Below, one piece after another: positions 23,861 through 32,569 of a stretch of DNA of 45,120 nucleotides. The stretch is from assembly GCF_001665535.1 (NCBI RefSeq), contig NZ_LZSQ01000133.1, forward strand, positions 1 to 45,120, written 5' to 3'. The position numbers and the translations under genes were made by a program. Source of the stretch: Mycobacterium sp. 852002-51961_SCH5331710. GTDB taxonomy: Bacteria > Actinomycetota > Actinomycetes > Mycobacteriales > Mycobacteriaceae. The notes below the pieces were generated by a model. The model was not told where the DNA came from, searched no databases, and worked only from the letters and a program-made list of their open reading frames with translations. Each line of letters begins with the position of its first letter. Position 1 is the stretch's first letter.

Positions 23861-25384
23861 CTAGGCGACGTGTTCGAGGCCGCGCGCTGCGCGCTCGGCT
23901 TCCGGACACACCGCACGTTTGGTGCGCGGCCCGCGGGCGCGCTGACGTAGCGCGACCATGGATCCCGAGCGGACGACGCCCAACGGACCAGATCCGGCGA
24001 ACCGCGCGATACCCGAGGCCCGCAGGGCCAGACCGGCTTTCGCCTGACGGTAGCCGACCCGGACACCCGCTGCGGCGACGACGAGAAGGGCTCCGACGCC
24101 CGGCAACGCGATGGCCGCCAAGGCGGTCAGCGATGCCGGAACGAGAACCGCCTCGATGACGTGCTCGAAGATCGACCGTGCGCTGGCCGGGGCGGCGGCA
24201 GGCGCCAGCGACGCCGTTCCGGAGACCGACAGCGGTTGGACGGTGCCGGAGGTGGTGACCTTTCCGGGCGCCACCCGCGGGGCCATGGTCCCGAAGAGCG
24301 AGCCGTCGGCGGGCGCCACCACGTGCGGAGCTTCGACGGCATGAGGCGCGACGAAGGGGCCGCCGGTCGGTGCGTCCACCTTCCGAACGTCGAGCGTGCC
24401 ACTTCCTCCAATCAGCGACTGGGGCGGGCCGGACGACACCGGAATGCCGAGCATGGAGTAAAAATCCGACGGAACTCGGGTGACCGCACCCACCACCGTC
24501 GTCACCATGGTTTGCAGGGACGTGATGGCATCAAAAACCGGCATCTTCGATGTCGGCAGTGCCGCGAGCGACTCCGACCAGGTCACCACGGCGCCGTTGA
24601 TCGTGACGAACGCGTTGGTCAGCGGTCCCGGCTTGAGTCCCGGCGCCAGCGGGGCGGAGACGTTCGTCGTCTCGGTCTGCGAAGCAGCCGAGCCGGCCTC
24701 GGAGTTCAAGGATGAGTTCGAGGTGTCTTGGGTCCCGGAACCGTCGGCGGGCACCGTTGAGACGGCGCCCTCGGTGCCGCTTTCGGTTTCGGTCGACAGT
24801 TCCTGGTTGCCGGCGGTCTGGTCCTCGGTGGGCAGCGTCTGAACGCCGGCCTCCGCGCCCTGCTGCTCGGCGCCGGGCGTGCCCTCGGAATCGCCGGGCA
24901 CGGTCTCCGTGGCCTTCGACTCCTCGGTCGTGGCGTCCTTCTTCGACTCCCCGGTCGTGGCGTTTGTCTTGGCGTTCCTGTCGACGCCGCCCCTGAAGAT
25001 GGAGGTCGGCCGGGTGAATCCGCTCTGCTGCCGCGACGGCGAAAGTCGGGAGAAGTCCGGGATACGGAGACGGAAGCGCCGATCGAGCTTCGGCTGGGTG
25101 CTGGTCGAACTTCCCGTGGTCACCGAAGAGGTCGTGCCGGAGGACTCGGCACCCGTCGTGGTACCGGAGCTCTGGCTGGTCCCCGTCGAGCCACCACCTG
25201 CACCGGAGCCGGTTTCGTCGGCACTGGCGATGGCACCACCGGCGCCGAACAGCAAGCCGGTAGCGAGTACACAGACACCCGCAGAGATGCGCAAAGGTGA
25301 CGTGGGAATGATCGCCTCCGTCCAAAAGAGAACCCTCGTGGAGAGGGTTTGATAGGAGATTGTTACACAAAAATGGCCCGACAA
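23861..25384 (-). CDS. Secreted or envelope Ser/Thr/Gly-rich protein, unknown function
   Basis: Up to 507 residues. LRISAGVCVLATGLLFGAGGAIASA-DE is a signal peptide with an ASA cleavage site. A disordered region rich in S, T, G, E, Q (to about residue 230) follows, then a folded-looking middle, and two hydrophobic stretches near the C-terminus (VLVPASLTALAAIALPGVGALLVVAAAG), which could anchor it in a membrane. The end is basic. The frame has no ATG or GTG at a sensible place: options are a TTG at 25384 (used here), a TTG at 25294 inside the signal peptide, or an ATC/ATT near 25309-25312 with GGACGGAGG just upstream. I do not recognise the family beyond 'mycobacterial secreted'. Confidence 0.75.
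   Translation of the reverse strand: MSGHFCVTISYQTLSTRVLFWTEAIIPTSPLRISAGVCVLATGLLFGAGGAIASADETGSGAGGGSTGTSQSSGTTTGAESSGTTSSVTTGSSTSTQPKLDRRFRLRIPDFSRLSPSRQQSGFTRPTSIFRGGVDRNAKTNATTGESKKDATTEESKATETVPGDSEGTPGAEQQGAEAGVQTLPTEDQTAGNQELSTETESGTEGAVSTVPADGSGTQDTSNSSLNSEAGSAASQTETTNVSAPLAPGLKPGPLTNAFVTINGAVVTWSESLAALPTSKMPVFDAITSLQTMVTTVVGAVTRVPSDFYSMLGIPVSSGPPQSLIGGSGTLDVRKVDAPTGGPFVAPHAVEAPHVVAPADGSLFGTMAPRVAPGKVTTSGTVQPLSVSGTASLAPAAAPASARSIFEHVIEAVLVPASLTALAAIALPGVGALLVVAAAGVRVGYRQAKAGLALRASGIARFAGSGPLGVVRSGSMVALRQRARGPRTKRAVCPEAERAARGLEHVA
25331..25349 (-). promoter_or_regulatory. Leader hairpin before the secreted-protein gene
   Basis: A perfect inverted repeat AACCCTC-N5-GAGGGTT lies 15-20 bases upstream of GGACGGAGG. 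On the transcript it would form a stem-loop ahead of the ribosome site. It only makes sense as a leader element if translation begins near 25310 rather than at the TTG at 25384. Confidence 0.5.
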
Positions 25385-25839
25385 TACAGACCTATTGGCG
25401 ACGTTCGCGGCCGCCTCAGTGCAAATCTTTGCCCACTGAAGAATCCTCGTGAATGGCGCGACAAGATCAACGCCTCCGGCGCCGCTCGAACGAGCCGGTT
25501 CTCAAATGTCGCCTGCCGTCCCGGCGAGCGCACGCCGGCACCGCTGCACCCATCATCGAGGCAGGTCGGCGCCGGTGACCGCGCGGCGATGAGCCCGCAC
25601 GGACCGACCAGGGACCTCGGCCCCGAAGGTCGGCCGCTCGACTTCGAAACAAAGCCGCGGGTCGCCGATCTTGGTGGCGAATTAGTAGCCGGGATTCGGC
25701 GCACCCGAGGCCACCTCGCGTCGTTTTAAGCGGAAGGTCTAAACAGCCCCGGCTCGAGCGGCCGCTGACAGACTGTCCACGAGTCGGTGGCGCGCTGCGT
25801 CACCGCTTTCGAATAAGGTCCGGTGAAAGGCGGAACGCG
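25385..25839. other. Intergenic region between the secreted-protein gene and the P450 gene
   Basis: About 450 bases between divergent genes. The frames present on either strand have no recognisable domain and Arg/Pro-rich composition of shadow ORFs. A -10-like TAAGGT (25814-25819) could belong to the P450 promoter. I see no RNA gene. Confidence 0.5.
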
Positions 25840-27096
25840 ATGACGGTGAGCGCTGACGAAGGTGTGCGGGGCAGCCGGGACAGCGACGCCAAGCAGGACG
25901 CAGAGAAGGCGGACGTCCACTACGACCCCTACGATGCCGACCTCAACCGCGACCCATACCCCATATTCGCCCGCATCCGCGAGCACGCGCCGCTGTATTA
26001 CAACGCCGAACACGATTTCTATGCGCTGAGCCGCTACGACGACGTCGACGCCGCACTGCTCGACCACGAGACATTCAGTTCGGCGCGTGGGGCGGTGCTG
26101 GAGATCATCAAGGCCGGCCTCGACATCCCACCGGGCACGCTGATCTTCGAGGATCCACCGATCCACAACATCCACCGCAAGCTGCTGTCGCGGATCTTCA
26201 CGCCCAGGAAGGTCAACGCGCTCGAACCCAAGATCCGGCAATTCACCGCACAGTGCCTGGACCCTCTGATCGGCGCGGGCCGCTTCGACTTCGTCAAGGA
26301 CCTCGGCGCACAGATGCCCATGCGGGTGATCGGGATGCTGCTCGGTATCCCGGAAGCGGACCAGGAGCACGTGATCGAGCACGGCGAGTCGACGATCCGC
26401 ACCGAACGCGGCGGCAAGATGACCGACAATCCCGACGGGCCCATCGCCACCGGCCAGGTGTTCGCCGACTACATCGACTGGCGCGCCCGGCATCCCGGCG
26501 ACGACATCATGACCGAACTGCTGAACGCCGAATTCACCGACGAGACCGGGACGCTGCGGCGGTTGGGCCGCGAAGAACTCCTGCTCTACCTGCAGGTGAT
26601 CGCGACCGCGGGCAGCGAGACCACCACCCGGCTGATCGGCTGGGCGGGCAAGCTGCTCTCCGATCACCCCGATCAGCGGCGAGCCCTGGTCGCCGACCGG
26701 TCACTGCTGCCTGCGGCCGTCGAGGAGGTCGTGCGCTTCGAACCACCCGCACCCCACGTCAGCCGCTGCGTCACCCGCGACGTGACTTTCTACGGCCAGA
26801 CGGTCCCGAACGGCAGCGCGATGATGATGCTCGTCGGAGCGGCCAACCGTGACCCGCGGCGGTTCGGGCCCGACAGCGAACGGTTCGATATCCACCGCCC
26901 GCCGCGCCAGCACCTCGGTTTCGGGGTGGGCACGCACTTCTGCCTCGGCAATGCGCTTGCACGCCTGGAGGGACGCATCGCCCTGGACGAGATTCTCGAC
27001 CGGTTCCCCGACTGGCGCGTCGACCTCACCGATGCCCAGCTCAGCCCGACGTCCACCGTGCGTGGATGGGAGTCGATGCCTGCCGTGGTGGACTGA
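25840..27096 (+). CDS. Cytochrome P450
   Basis: A 418-residue soluble P450. I-helix oxygen-activation motif ATAGSETTTR, K-helix ExxR in AVEEVVRFEPP, and heme-binding FGVGTHFCLGNALARLE with the axial Cys. The N-terminus YDPYDADLNRDPYPIFARIREHAPLYY is standard for bacterial P450s. The subfamily cannot be fixed by eye. The ATG at 25840 follows GAAAGGCGGAACGCG. No ferredoxin gene is adjacent. It heads the rightward operon with crotonase, CoA-transferase and SDR, so it probably hydroxylates the substrate of that pathway. Confidence 0.94.
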   Translation: MTVSADEGVRGSRDSDAKQDAEKADVHYDPYDADLNRDPYPIFARIREHAPLYYNAEHDFYALSRYDDVDAALLDHETFSSARGAVLEIIKAGLDIPPGTLIFEDPPIHNIHRKLLSRIFTPRKVNALEPKIRQFTAQCLDPLIGAGRFDFVKDLGAQMPMRVIGMLLGIPEADQEHVIEHGESTIRTERGGKMTDNPDGPIATGQVFADYIDWRARHPGDDIMTELLNAEFTDETGTLRRLGREELLLYLQVIATAGSETTTRLIGWAGKLLSDHPDQRRALVADRSLLPAAVEEVVRFEPPAPHVSRCVTRDVTFYGQTVPNGSAMMMLVGAANRDPRRFGPDSERFDIHRPPRQHLGFGVGTHFCLGNALARLEGRIALDEILDRFPDWRVDLTDAQLSPTSTVRGWESMPAVVD

Positions 27097-27134
27097 GCGA
27101 CGAGCCATACGACAAGCACACAGTCTTCGCCCCT

Positions 27135-27177
27135 GACGCTTCTGCGTCGGAGGCGTTCAGCTGCCCGGCTGCCGGGC
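27135..27177 (+). terminator. Two consecutive hairpins between the P450 and crotonase genes
   Basis: GACGC-TTCT-GCGTC (27135-27148) and GCCCGG-CTG-CCGGGC (27163-27177) lie in the 116-base gap. They could act as a processing or attenuation element, or as a terminator with a new promoter after it. Function is inferred from structure only. Confidence 0.4.
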
Positions 27178-27212
27178 CGCGTACTGGAGTAAGACAAATT
27201 GGAGGAAGCGAC

Positions 27213-28184
27213 ATGCCAGAGTTCGACTACGAAGAAATGAAACGGGAAGCCGAGCAGCACATCCGGTTTGAGAAGGACAGAAAGAACCGGATCGCCTACA
27301 TCACATTTGCCCGCCCGGAGGCCCAGAACTCGACGACGATGGGCATGCGCCAGCTCTACGCCGACCTGATCCACAAATGCAACGTCGACGACGACGTCAA
27401 GGTCGTCGTGATCCGTGGCGAGGGCGAGGATTTCGGCAGTGGCGGCGACCTTCCCGAGCAACGCGGCATGCTGGAGAACCCGGGCATGCCGCTGCTGCAC
27501 GAACTCGCGATCAACGACGATGACGTCAAGTACCCGCCGGGTGGCTCGTATCGCTACCTCTCGACAGTGACCGACTTCTACGCCAAGGCGCGGGCCGGCA
27601 ACCGGCCGCTGCAGGAGCTCCGCAAGATCAGCATCATCGAGGCGAAGGGGTACTGCTACGGCTGGCATTTCTATCAGGCCGGTGATGCGGACCTGGTGAT
27701 CTCCTCCGACGACGCGCTTTTCGGCCACCCGGCGTTCCGTTACGTCGGCTGGGGGCCGCGGCTGTGGTGGTGGGCCGAGACGATGGGGCTGCGCAAGTTC
27801 TCCGAGATGTTGTTCACCGGAAGGCCGTTCAGCGCCAAGGAGATGTACGAGTGTGGCTTCCTGAACAGCGTCGTGCCCAGGGACCAGCTGGAAGCCGAGA
27901 CCGAGAAGTACGCGCAGGCCTGTTCGAAATCCCGCCCGACCGACACCGTCGCGGTGCAGAAGACGTTCCTCGAGCTGTACAAGCAGCACAAGGGCGAGTA
28001 CTTCGGGAGCCTGCTGACCGGCATGGTCGAAGGAATGCTGCCGATGATCCAGAACGACCAGCAGAACGACGTCGATCTCACGGAGGGCACCTTCGAGAAG
28101 GGGCTCAACAACGTGGTCAAGGACAACGACCTGAACTTCCCACCGGAGTGGCGGCTGAGCCGGTCGGGACGCAACAAGCCCTGA
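27213..28184 (+). CDS. Enoyl-CoA hydratase/isomerase family protein
   Basis: A 323-residue crotonase-fold protein. The first oxyanion block is VVIRGEGEDFGSGGDLPEQRG, the second IIEAKGYCYGWHFYQAGDADLVISSDDALFGHPAF. It is longer than the usual 255-275 residues by an N-terminal extension and an expanded C-terminus. The region following the second oxyanion loop (GWGPRLWWWAETMG) is aromatic and unlike fatty-acid hydratases, pointing to a ring-type or unusual acyl substrate (inference). Excellent ribosome site GGAGGAAGC before the ATG at 27213. It is followed within 4 bases by the CoA-transferase. Confidence 0.88.
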   Translation: MPEFDYEEMKREAEQHIRFEKDRKNRIAYITFARPEAQNSTTMGMRQLYADLIHKCNVDDDVKVVVIRGEGEDFGSGGDLPEQRGMLENPGMPLLHELAINDDDVKYPPGGSYRYLSTVTDFYAKARAGNRPLQELRKISIIEAKGYCYGWHFYQAGDADLVISSDDALFGHPAFRYVGWGPRLWWWAETMGLRKFSEMLFTGRPFSAKEMYECGFLNSVVPRDQLEAETEKYAQACSKSRPTDTVAVQKTFLELYKQHKGEYFGSLLTGMVEGMLPMIQNDQQNDVDLTEGTFEKGLNNVVKDNDLNFPPEWRLSRSGRNKP

Positions 28185-28188
28185 CACC

Positions 28189-30552
28189 GTGTCGGCGCTG
28201 ACCGGCTTCCGGATCATCGAGGTGGCCGAGCGGGTCACCGGCGAGTACTGCGGCAAGCTGCTCGCCGATCTGGGCGCCGACGTCATCAAGGTCGAGCGGC
28301 CCGGGTGGGGAAGCCCCACCCGGGCGCTTGCCCCTCTGGTCGGAGACGACGACGGACATGAGCGCAGCGGGCTCTTCGCGTACCTCAACACCAACAAGCG
28401 TTCGGTCGAATTCGACACCGCCGCAACGCACGAGCTCATCGCCACCGCCGACGCGGTGATCGACGACCACGGCGCGGCGTGGGCCGTCGAGCAGGGGTTG
28501 AGCCCGGAGGAGGTCGCTCGGCGGCATCCCCACGTGGTGTTCTGCACCGTAACGCCGTACGGGCGGGCAGCGCCGCAGGAGTTCGACAACGCCCAGAGCC
28601 TCAACGTCTTTCACGCCAGCGGGTGGGGATACCACACCCCCAGCCACGCCGACCCCGACCGGCCGCCACTGAAGGGACCGGGCCGGTTCCTCGCCGATTA
28701 CGAGGCCGCCCTCGATGCGGCCCTGTGCGTGGCGTCGGCGCTGTTCGACCGGATGCACAGCGGCCGAGGCGAGTACATCGACGTGTCACAGCAGGCGGTG
28801 CTGGCTTCGCGAGCCGATTGCATCCTCGGCCGGTTCGTCACCGGTGAGATCGCCCCGCAGGATCGCCGCGACGATTACGACCAGGCGGGACCCGCGTCCT
28901 TCTTCGCGAGTCGCGATGGGTTCGTCTATCTCTACATGACCAGTCGCGCCCACTGGCTGGGCCTCAAAGCGCTGATGGGCGCGCCGAGGTGGCTCGACGA
29001 ATTCGACGACGACTGGCTGGAATTCGGTGTCACGCCGCGGCGCGTCGCCGATTTCCGCCGCGGCTTTGCCGACTGGATGCGGGACAGGCCGGGCGACGCC
29101 ACCGCGGAAGAGGCGCAGCGACTGGGCGTTCCCCTGGTACCGGTCAACGGTGCGGCCGAACTCATGCGTTCACCTCAGTACCGACACCGTGGGTTCTTTC
29201 GGGACGTCACCGACCCTGTGCTCGGCACCGCCGCCTACCCCACCGCCGGCTACCGGTTCAGCGCGTCGCCGACCGAGATAACTCGTCCCGCACCGAGCCT
29301 CGGCCAGCACACCGACGAGGTGCGGGCCGAACTCTTCACCCCGCATACGGCTCCCGCGGTCAAGCGCCCGCAACTCAAGGCCCCGAAGGACCCGCGGGGC
29401 GGCCCGTTGCAGGGTGTGCGGGTCGTCGAGCTGACCAAGGTGTGGGCCGGACCGTACGCCGGCAAGCTGCTCGCCTTTCTCGGCGCTGAGGTCATCAAGG
29501 TCGAGTGCTCGGCGACCCCGGAGGAGATGCGCGCTTACGGTGGAACCGACATCAACCACGCCCCGTACTTCTTGAGCATCAACCCCGAGATCCTCAGCGT
29601 CGACATCGACATCAAGACAGCGCGAGGCCGGGATGACCTGCGGGCCCTGATCTCCTGCAGCGATATCGTGCTCAACAACCTGCGACCCGGCGCCATGGAA
29701 CGGCAGGGCCTCGGCTACCGGGAACTGACCGCGCTCAAAACCGACATCATCTCGGTGTCCATCAAAATGTGGGGCAATGACGGGCCGCTGGGCCACCAGA
29801 CCGGCTATGCACCGAGTTTCGCCGCGCTGGCGGGCCTCGCGGCGTTGGTCGGCTATCCGGACGGGCCTCCCCTCGGCGCGAGTATGCGATACGGCGACTC
29901 CACGGTCGGCGCCGCCGCAGCGTTGGCCGCCGTCGCGGCGCTACTGCACCGGGAACGGACCGGCCAGGGCCAGTTCGTCGACGTCTCCGCCGTCGAGGTG
30001 CTCTCGTCTATGGTCGGCGACTGCCTCTTCGAGCAGAACCTGACCGGCTGGCTGCTCGGGCCGGACGGCAACCGCCATCCCGACATGGCGCCACACGGTT
30101 GCTACCGGTGTGCGGGCGGCGAATGGATCGCGATCGCCGTGGCGAACGACGATGCCTGGCAGCGCATGTGCGAGGAATTCGGTGCGGAGGGCCTCGCTGC
30201 CCGATATCCGACGAGGGACGCGCGCCGCCGCGATGCCGCAGCCCTCGATGCCGAACTGAACACCTTGACCCGCCATCACGACGCTTTCGGCCTCGCGCAC
30301 CGATTGCGGTCGGTCGGCGTCGGCGCGGCCAAGAGTGCGACCGCCACCGACGTGATCGGCGATGAAATGCTCTGGGAACGCGGCACGTATCGTTTCGTGT
30401 CGGACCGCCTCGAGGGACAGCGACCGGTGCTGGGGCCGTCGTGGTCGATGACACGGGCCGCCCGGATCGAGCGCGGCGCACCGGACCTCGGAGAACACAA
30501 CGACTATGTGCTCGGTGACATCCTCGGGCAGACGGGAGTGAGGAACACATGA
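28189..30552 (+). CDS. Fused double CaiB/BaiF-type (family III) CoA-transferase
   Basis: A 787-residue protein made of two family III CoA-transferase halves, residues ~1-390 and ~405-787. Each opens with the domain-start motif (GFRIIEVAERVTGEYCGKLL; GVRVVELTKVWAGPYAGKLL) and contains GADVIKVE / GAEVIKVE. Each has the RTGxGQxVDVS block (HSGRGEYIDVS; RTGQGQFVDVS). The likely catalytic Asp is in YGDSTVG of the second half and LADYEAAL of the first. Single-domain relatives act as dimers, so this fusion is a pseudo-dimer on one chain. It moves CoA between carboxylic acids. GTG start 4 bases after the crotonase stop; it overlaps the next SDR (ATGA). Confidence 0.93.
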   Translation: MSALTGFRIIEVAERVTGEYCGKLLADLGADVIKVERPGWGSPTRALAPLVGDDDGHERSGLFAYLNTNKRSVEFDTAATHELIATADAVIDDHGAAWAVEQGLSPEEVARRHPHVVFCTVTPYGRAAPQEFDNAQSLNVFHASGWGYHTPSHADPDRPPLKGPGRFLADYEAALDAALCVASALFDRMHSGRGEYIDVSQQAVLASRADCILGRFVTGEIAPQDRRDDYDQAGPASFFASRDGFVYLYMTSRAHWLGLKALMGAPRWLDEFDDDWLEFGVTPRRVADFRRGFADWMRDRPGDATAEEAQRLGVPLVPVNGAAELMRSPQYRHRGFFRDVTDPVLGTAAYPTAGYRFSASPTEITRPAPSLGQHTDEVRAELFTPHTAPAVKRPQLKAPKDPRGGPLQGVRVVELTKVWAGPYAGKLLAFLGAEVIKVECSATPEEMRAYGGTDINHAPYFLSINPEILSVDIDIKTARGRDDLRALISCSDIVLNNLRPGAMERQGLGYRELTALKTDIISVSIKMWGNDGPLGHQTGYAPSFAALAGLAALVGYPDGPPLGASMRYGDSTVGAAAALAAVAALLHRERTGQGQFVDVSAVEVLSSMVGDCLFEQNLTGWLLGPDGNRHPDMAPHGCYRCAGGEWIAIAVANDDAWQRMCEEFGAEGLAARYPTRDARRRDAAALDAELNTLTRHHDAFGLAHRLRSVGVGAAKSATATDVIGDEMLWERGTYRFVSDRLEGQRPVLGPSWSMTRAARIERGAPDLGEHNDYVLGDILGQTGVRNT

Positions 30553-31307
30553 GCGTGTTGTCCGGGACGGTGGCGCTGGTGACCGGCGCCAGCAGCGGGA
30601 TCGGCGCAGCCACCGCCCGAGCGCTGGCCGCCGAGGGCGCGTCGATTGCGTTGGTGGCGCGGCGTCGCGACCGGTTGATCGAACTGGCCGACGAGATCGC
30701 GGCGGCCGGCGGCAGGGCGTTGGCCGTGCCCGCCGATGTCACCGACGCCGAACAGGTGGCGGCCGCGGTGGCCACGACCGTCGGCGAGTGGGGCCGCATC
30801 GACACGCTGGTCAACAACGCAGGCCTGTTGCGGATGGGGGACGCCGCCGAAGCGCCCCTGTCCGACTGGGAGGCTCTGGTGTCCGTCAACATTCACGGCG
30901 TGCTCTACGCGACGCGTACGGCCCTCCCCCATCTGATCGCCGCGGCCGACTCCCCGCGCGGCGTCGCCGACGTGGTCACGATCAGCTCGACCGGCGGGCG
31001 GGTCGCCAGGCCCGGGACCGCCGTCTATTCGCTCACCAAATTCGGTGTCAACGCGTTCAGTGAGGGCATCCGCCAAGAACTCATCGGCAAGCGGGTGCGC
31101 GTGGGAATCGTCGAGCCAGGAACGGTCGAGACCGAGATCTTCGATCATCTTGACCCGCAGGCGCTTACGGCTCAGCAATCCAGGACGGCGGGAATGGTGA
31201 AACTGAAACCCGAGGACATCGCCGACGCGGTGGCGTACATGGTGACACGCGACCGGCGCGTCGCGGTCAACGAGATCCTGGTGCGCGCGGCGGAACAGAC
31301 ATGGTGA
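30549..31307 (+). CDS. SDR-family oxidoreductase
   Basis: A 252-residue classical SDR: TGASSGIG at about residues 13-20, VNNAGL near 89, ISSTGG with the catalytic Ser, YSLTKFGVNAF with Tyr/Lys. The C-terminal half (VGIVEPGTVETEIF) is typical of NADP-preferring ydfG-like members. ATGA overlap with the CoA-transferase and a short overlap with the next gene mark it as a middle operon member. It probably oxidises a hydroxyl introduced by the P450 or hydratase. Confidence 0.92.
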   Translation: MSVLSGTVALVTGASSGIGAATARALAAEGASIALVARRRDRLIELADEIAAAGGRALAVPADVTDAEQVAAAVATTVGEWGRIDTLVNNAGLLRMGDAAEAPLSDWEALVSVNIHGVLYATRTALPHLIAAADSPRGVADVVTISSTGGRVARPGTAVYSLTKFGVNAFSEGIRQELIGKRVRVGIVEPGTVETEIFDHLDPQALTAQQSRTAGMVKLKPEDIADAVAYMVTRDRRVAVNEILVRAAEQTW

Positions 31308-32566
31308 AGATCGACTGGGTGCGCGGCGATGCGACCGGCCTCGCGTTTCCCGCCCACCCCGACGCGCTCCGCAGGGCAGGGACCGCCTTCCTCACCGACG
31401 CGTTGCGCGCCTATGGCACGCTGTCGGCCGACCGCGAGGTGGTCGCCATCGACCGCCTCGATGAGGTCTCCGGCGGCAGCACGGGACGCAAGGCCGCACT
31501 GACCGTGCGCTATTCGGGACACCAGCCTCGCCTGTGCACCGACCTGTTCGTGAAGTTCTCGCGCGACTTCGACGATCCGGTACGCGATATCGGGCGCACC
31601 CAGATGGAGTCCGAGACCCGATTCGCCGCGCTCACCCGCGCGCGGGACTTTCCCATCGCCGTGCCGGCCACCCTGTTCGCCGACTTCCACCGCGATACTG
31701 GAACCGGGTTGATGATCAGCGAACGGATCGCGTTCGGGACAGGGGGCATCGAACCGCAGCACCACAAGTGTCTGGACTACGAGATGCCCGATCCGGCAGG
31801 GCATTATCGGGCGCTGCTGACCGCGGTCGCGCGCTTGGCGGGAACCGAACGGTCGGGTCGGCTGCCCGCCGAACTTCTCGCCCCGTTCACGGTGGATCTG
31901 CGGGCGGCGACGGTGGGCCAGCCGCCGGCCTACAGCGCCGACCAACTCGAGCGCCGACTGCGCCGGCTTGTCGAGTTCGTCGAAGCTCATCAGGGCTTGT
32001 TCCCGGCGAACGTACGAACGTCGTCGTTCCTGTCGAGGTTCGCCGCCGAGGCGCCGCAGCTGATTCGGCGCGAAGCGGAGGTGTTCGAGCTGCTCAGCGC
32101 CGACGCCGACTACCTTGCGTTGTGCCACTGGAACGCCAACGTCGACAACGCCTGGTTCTGGCGCGGCGACGACGGCGAGCTGTGCTGCGGCCTGATGGAC
32201 TGGGGCTGCGTCAGCCGGATGAATGTGGCGATGGCGGTGTGGGGTTCCCTGTCCGGGGCCGAAACCTCGCTGTGGGACGACCATCTCGACGAGCTGCTCG
32301 AGATGTTCTGCAAGGAGGTGCTGGCGAGCGGTGGCCCGGCGCTCGACCCCGCGACGGTGGAGCGTCATCTTGTCATGTACGCGACGCTGATGGGCGTCAC
32401 ATGGCTGCTCGACGTGCCGGCGCTGATCCGCAAGCGCCTGCCCGACTCGGGCCCGCACACCACGCGCATCGATCCGCGTATCAAGTCCGACGAAGGTGTC
32501 CGCGCACCGTTGCAGATGCTGACCAATGTTTTGAACGTGTGGCAGACCCGCGGTGAAACCGGCTGA
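31301..32566 (+). CDS. APH-like phosphotransferase-fold protein with an altered catalytic motif
   Basis: A 421-residue protein related to aminoglycoside/choline kinase-like enzymes: the N-lobe TDLFVKFSRDF, then a helical C-lobe with ALCHWNANVDNAWFW (catalytic loop) and GLMDWG (Mg-binding loop). The usual H-x-D-x4-N catalytic loop reads H-W-N, so the base Asp is Asn. Such proteins recur in mycobacterial lipid and polyketide clusters. The ATG at 31301 overlaps the SDR; GTG at 31304 would give the GTGA overlap. Last gene of the rightward operon, whose end is 3 bases from the opposing gene's stop. A pseudokinase or unusual chemistry is possible. Confidence 0.7.
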   Translation: MVKIDWVRGDATGLAFPAHPDALRRAGTAFLTDALRAYGTLSADREVVAIDRLDEVSGGSTGRKAALTVRYSGHQPRLCTDLFVKFSRDFDDPVRDIGRTQMESETRFAALTRARDFPIAVPATLFADFHRDTGTGLMISERIAFGTGGIEPQHHKCLDYEMPDPAGHYRALLTAVARLAGTERSGRLPAELLAPFTVDLRAATVGQPPAYSADQLERRLRRLVEFVEAHQGLFPANVRTSSFLSRFAAEAPQLIRREAEVFELLSADADYLALCHWNANVDNAWFWRGDDGELCCGLMDWGCVSRMNVAMAVWGSLSGAETSLWDDHLDELLEMFCKEVLASGGPALDPATVERHLVMYATLMGVTWLLDVPALIRKRLPDSGPHTTRIDPRIKSDEGVRAPLQMLTNVLNVWQTRGETG

Positions 32567-32569
32567 GCC

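Noticed and set aside
25349..25729. Opposing frames of 113-126 residues between the secreted-protein and P450 genes
   Set aside because: Arg/Pro/Gly-rich shadow composition, no start signal, each antisense to the other.
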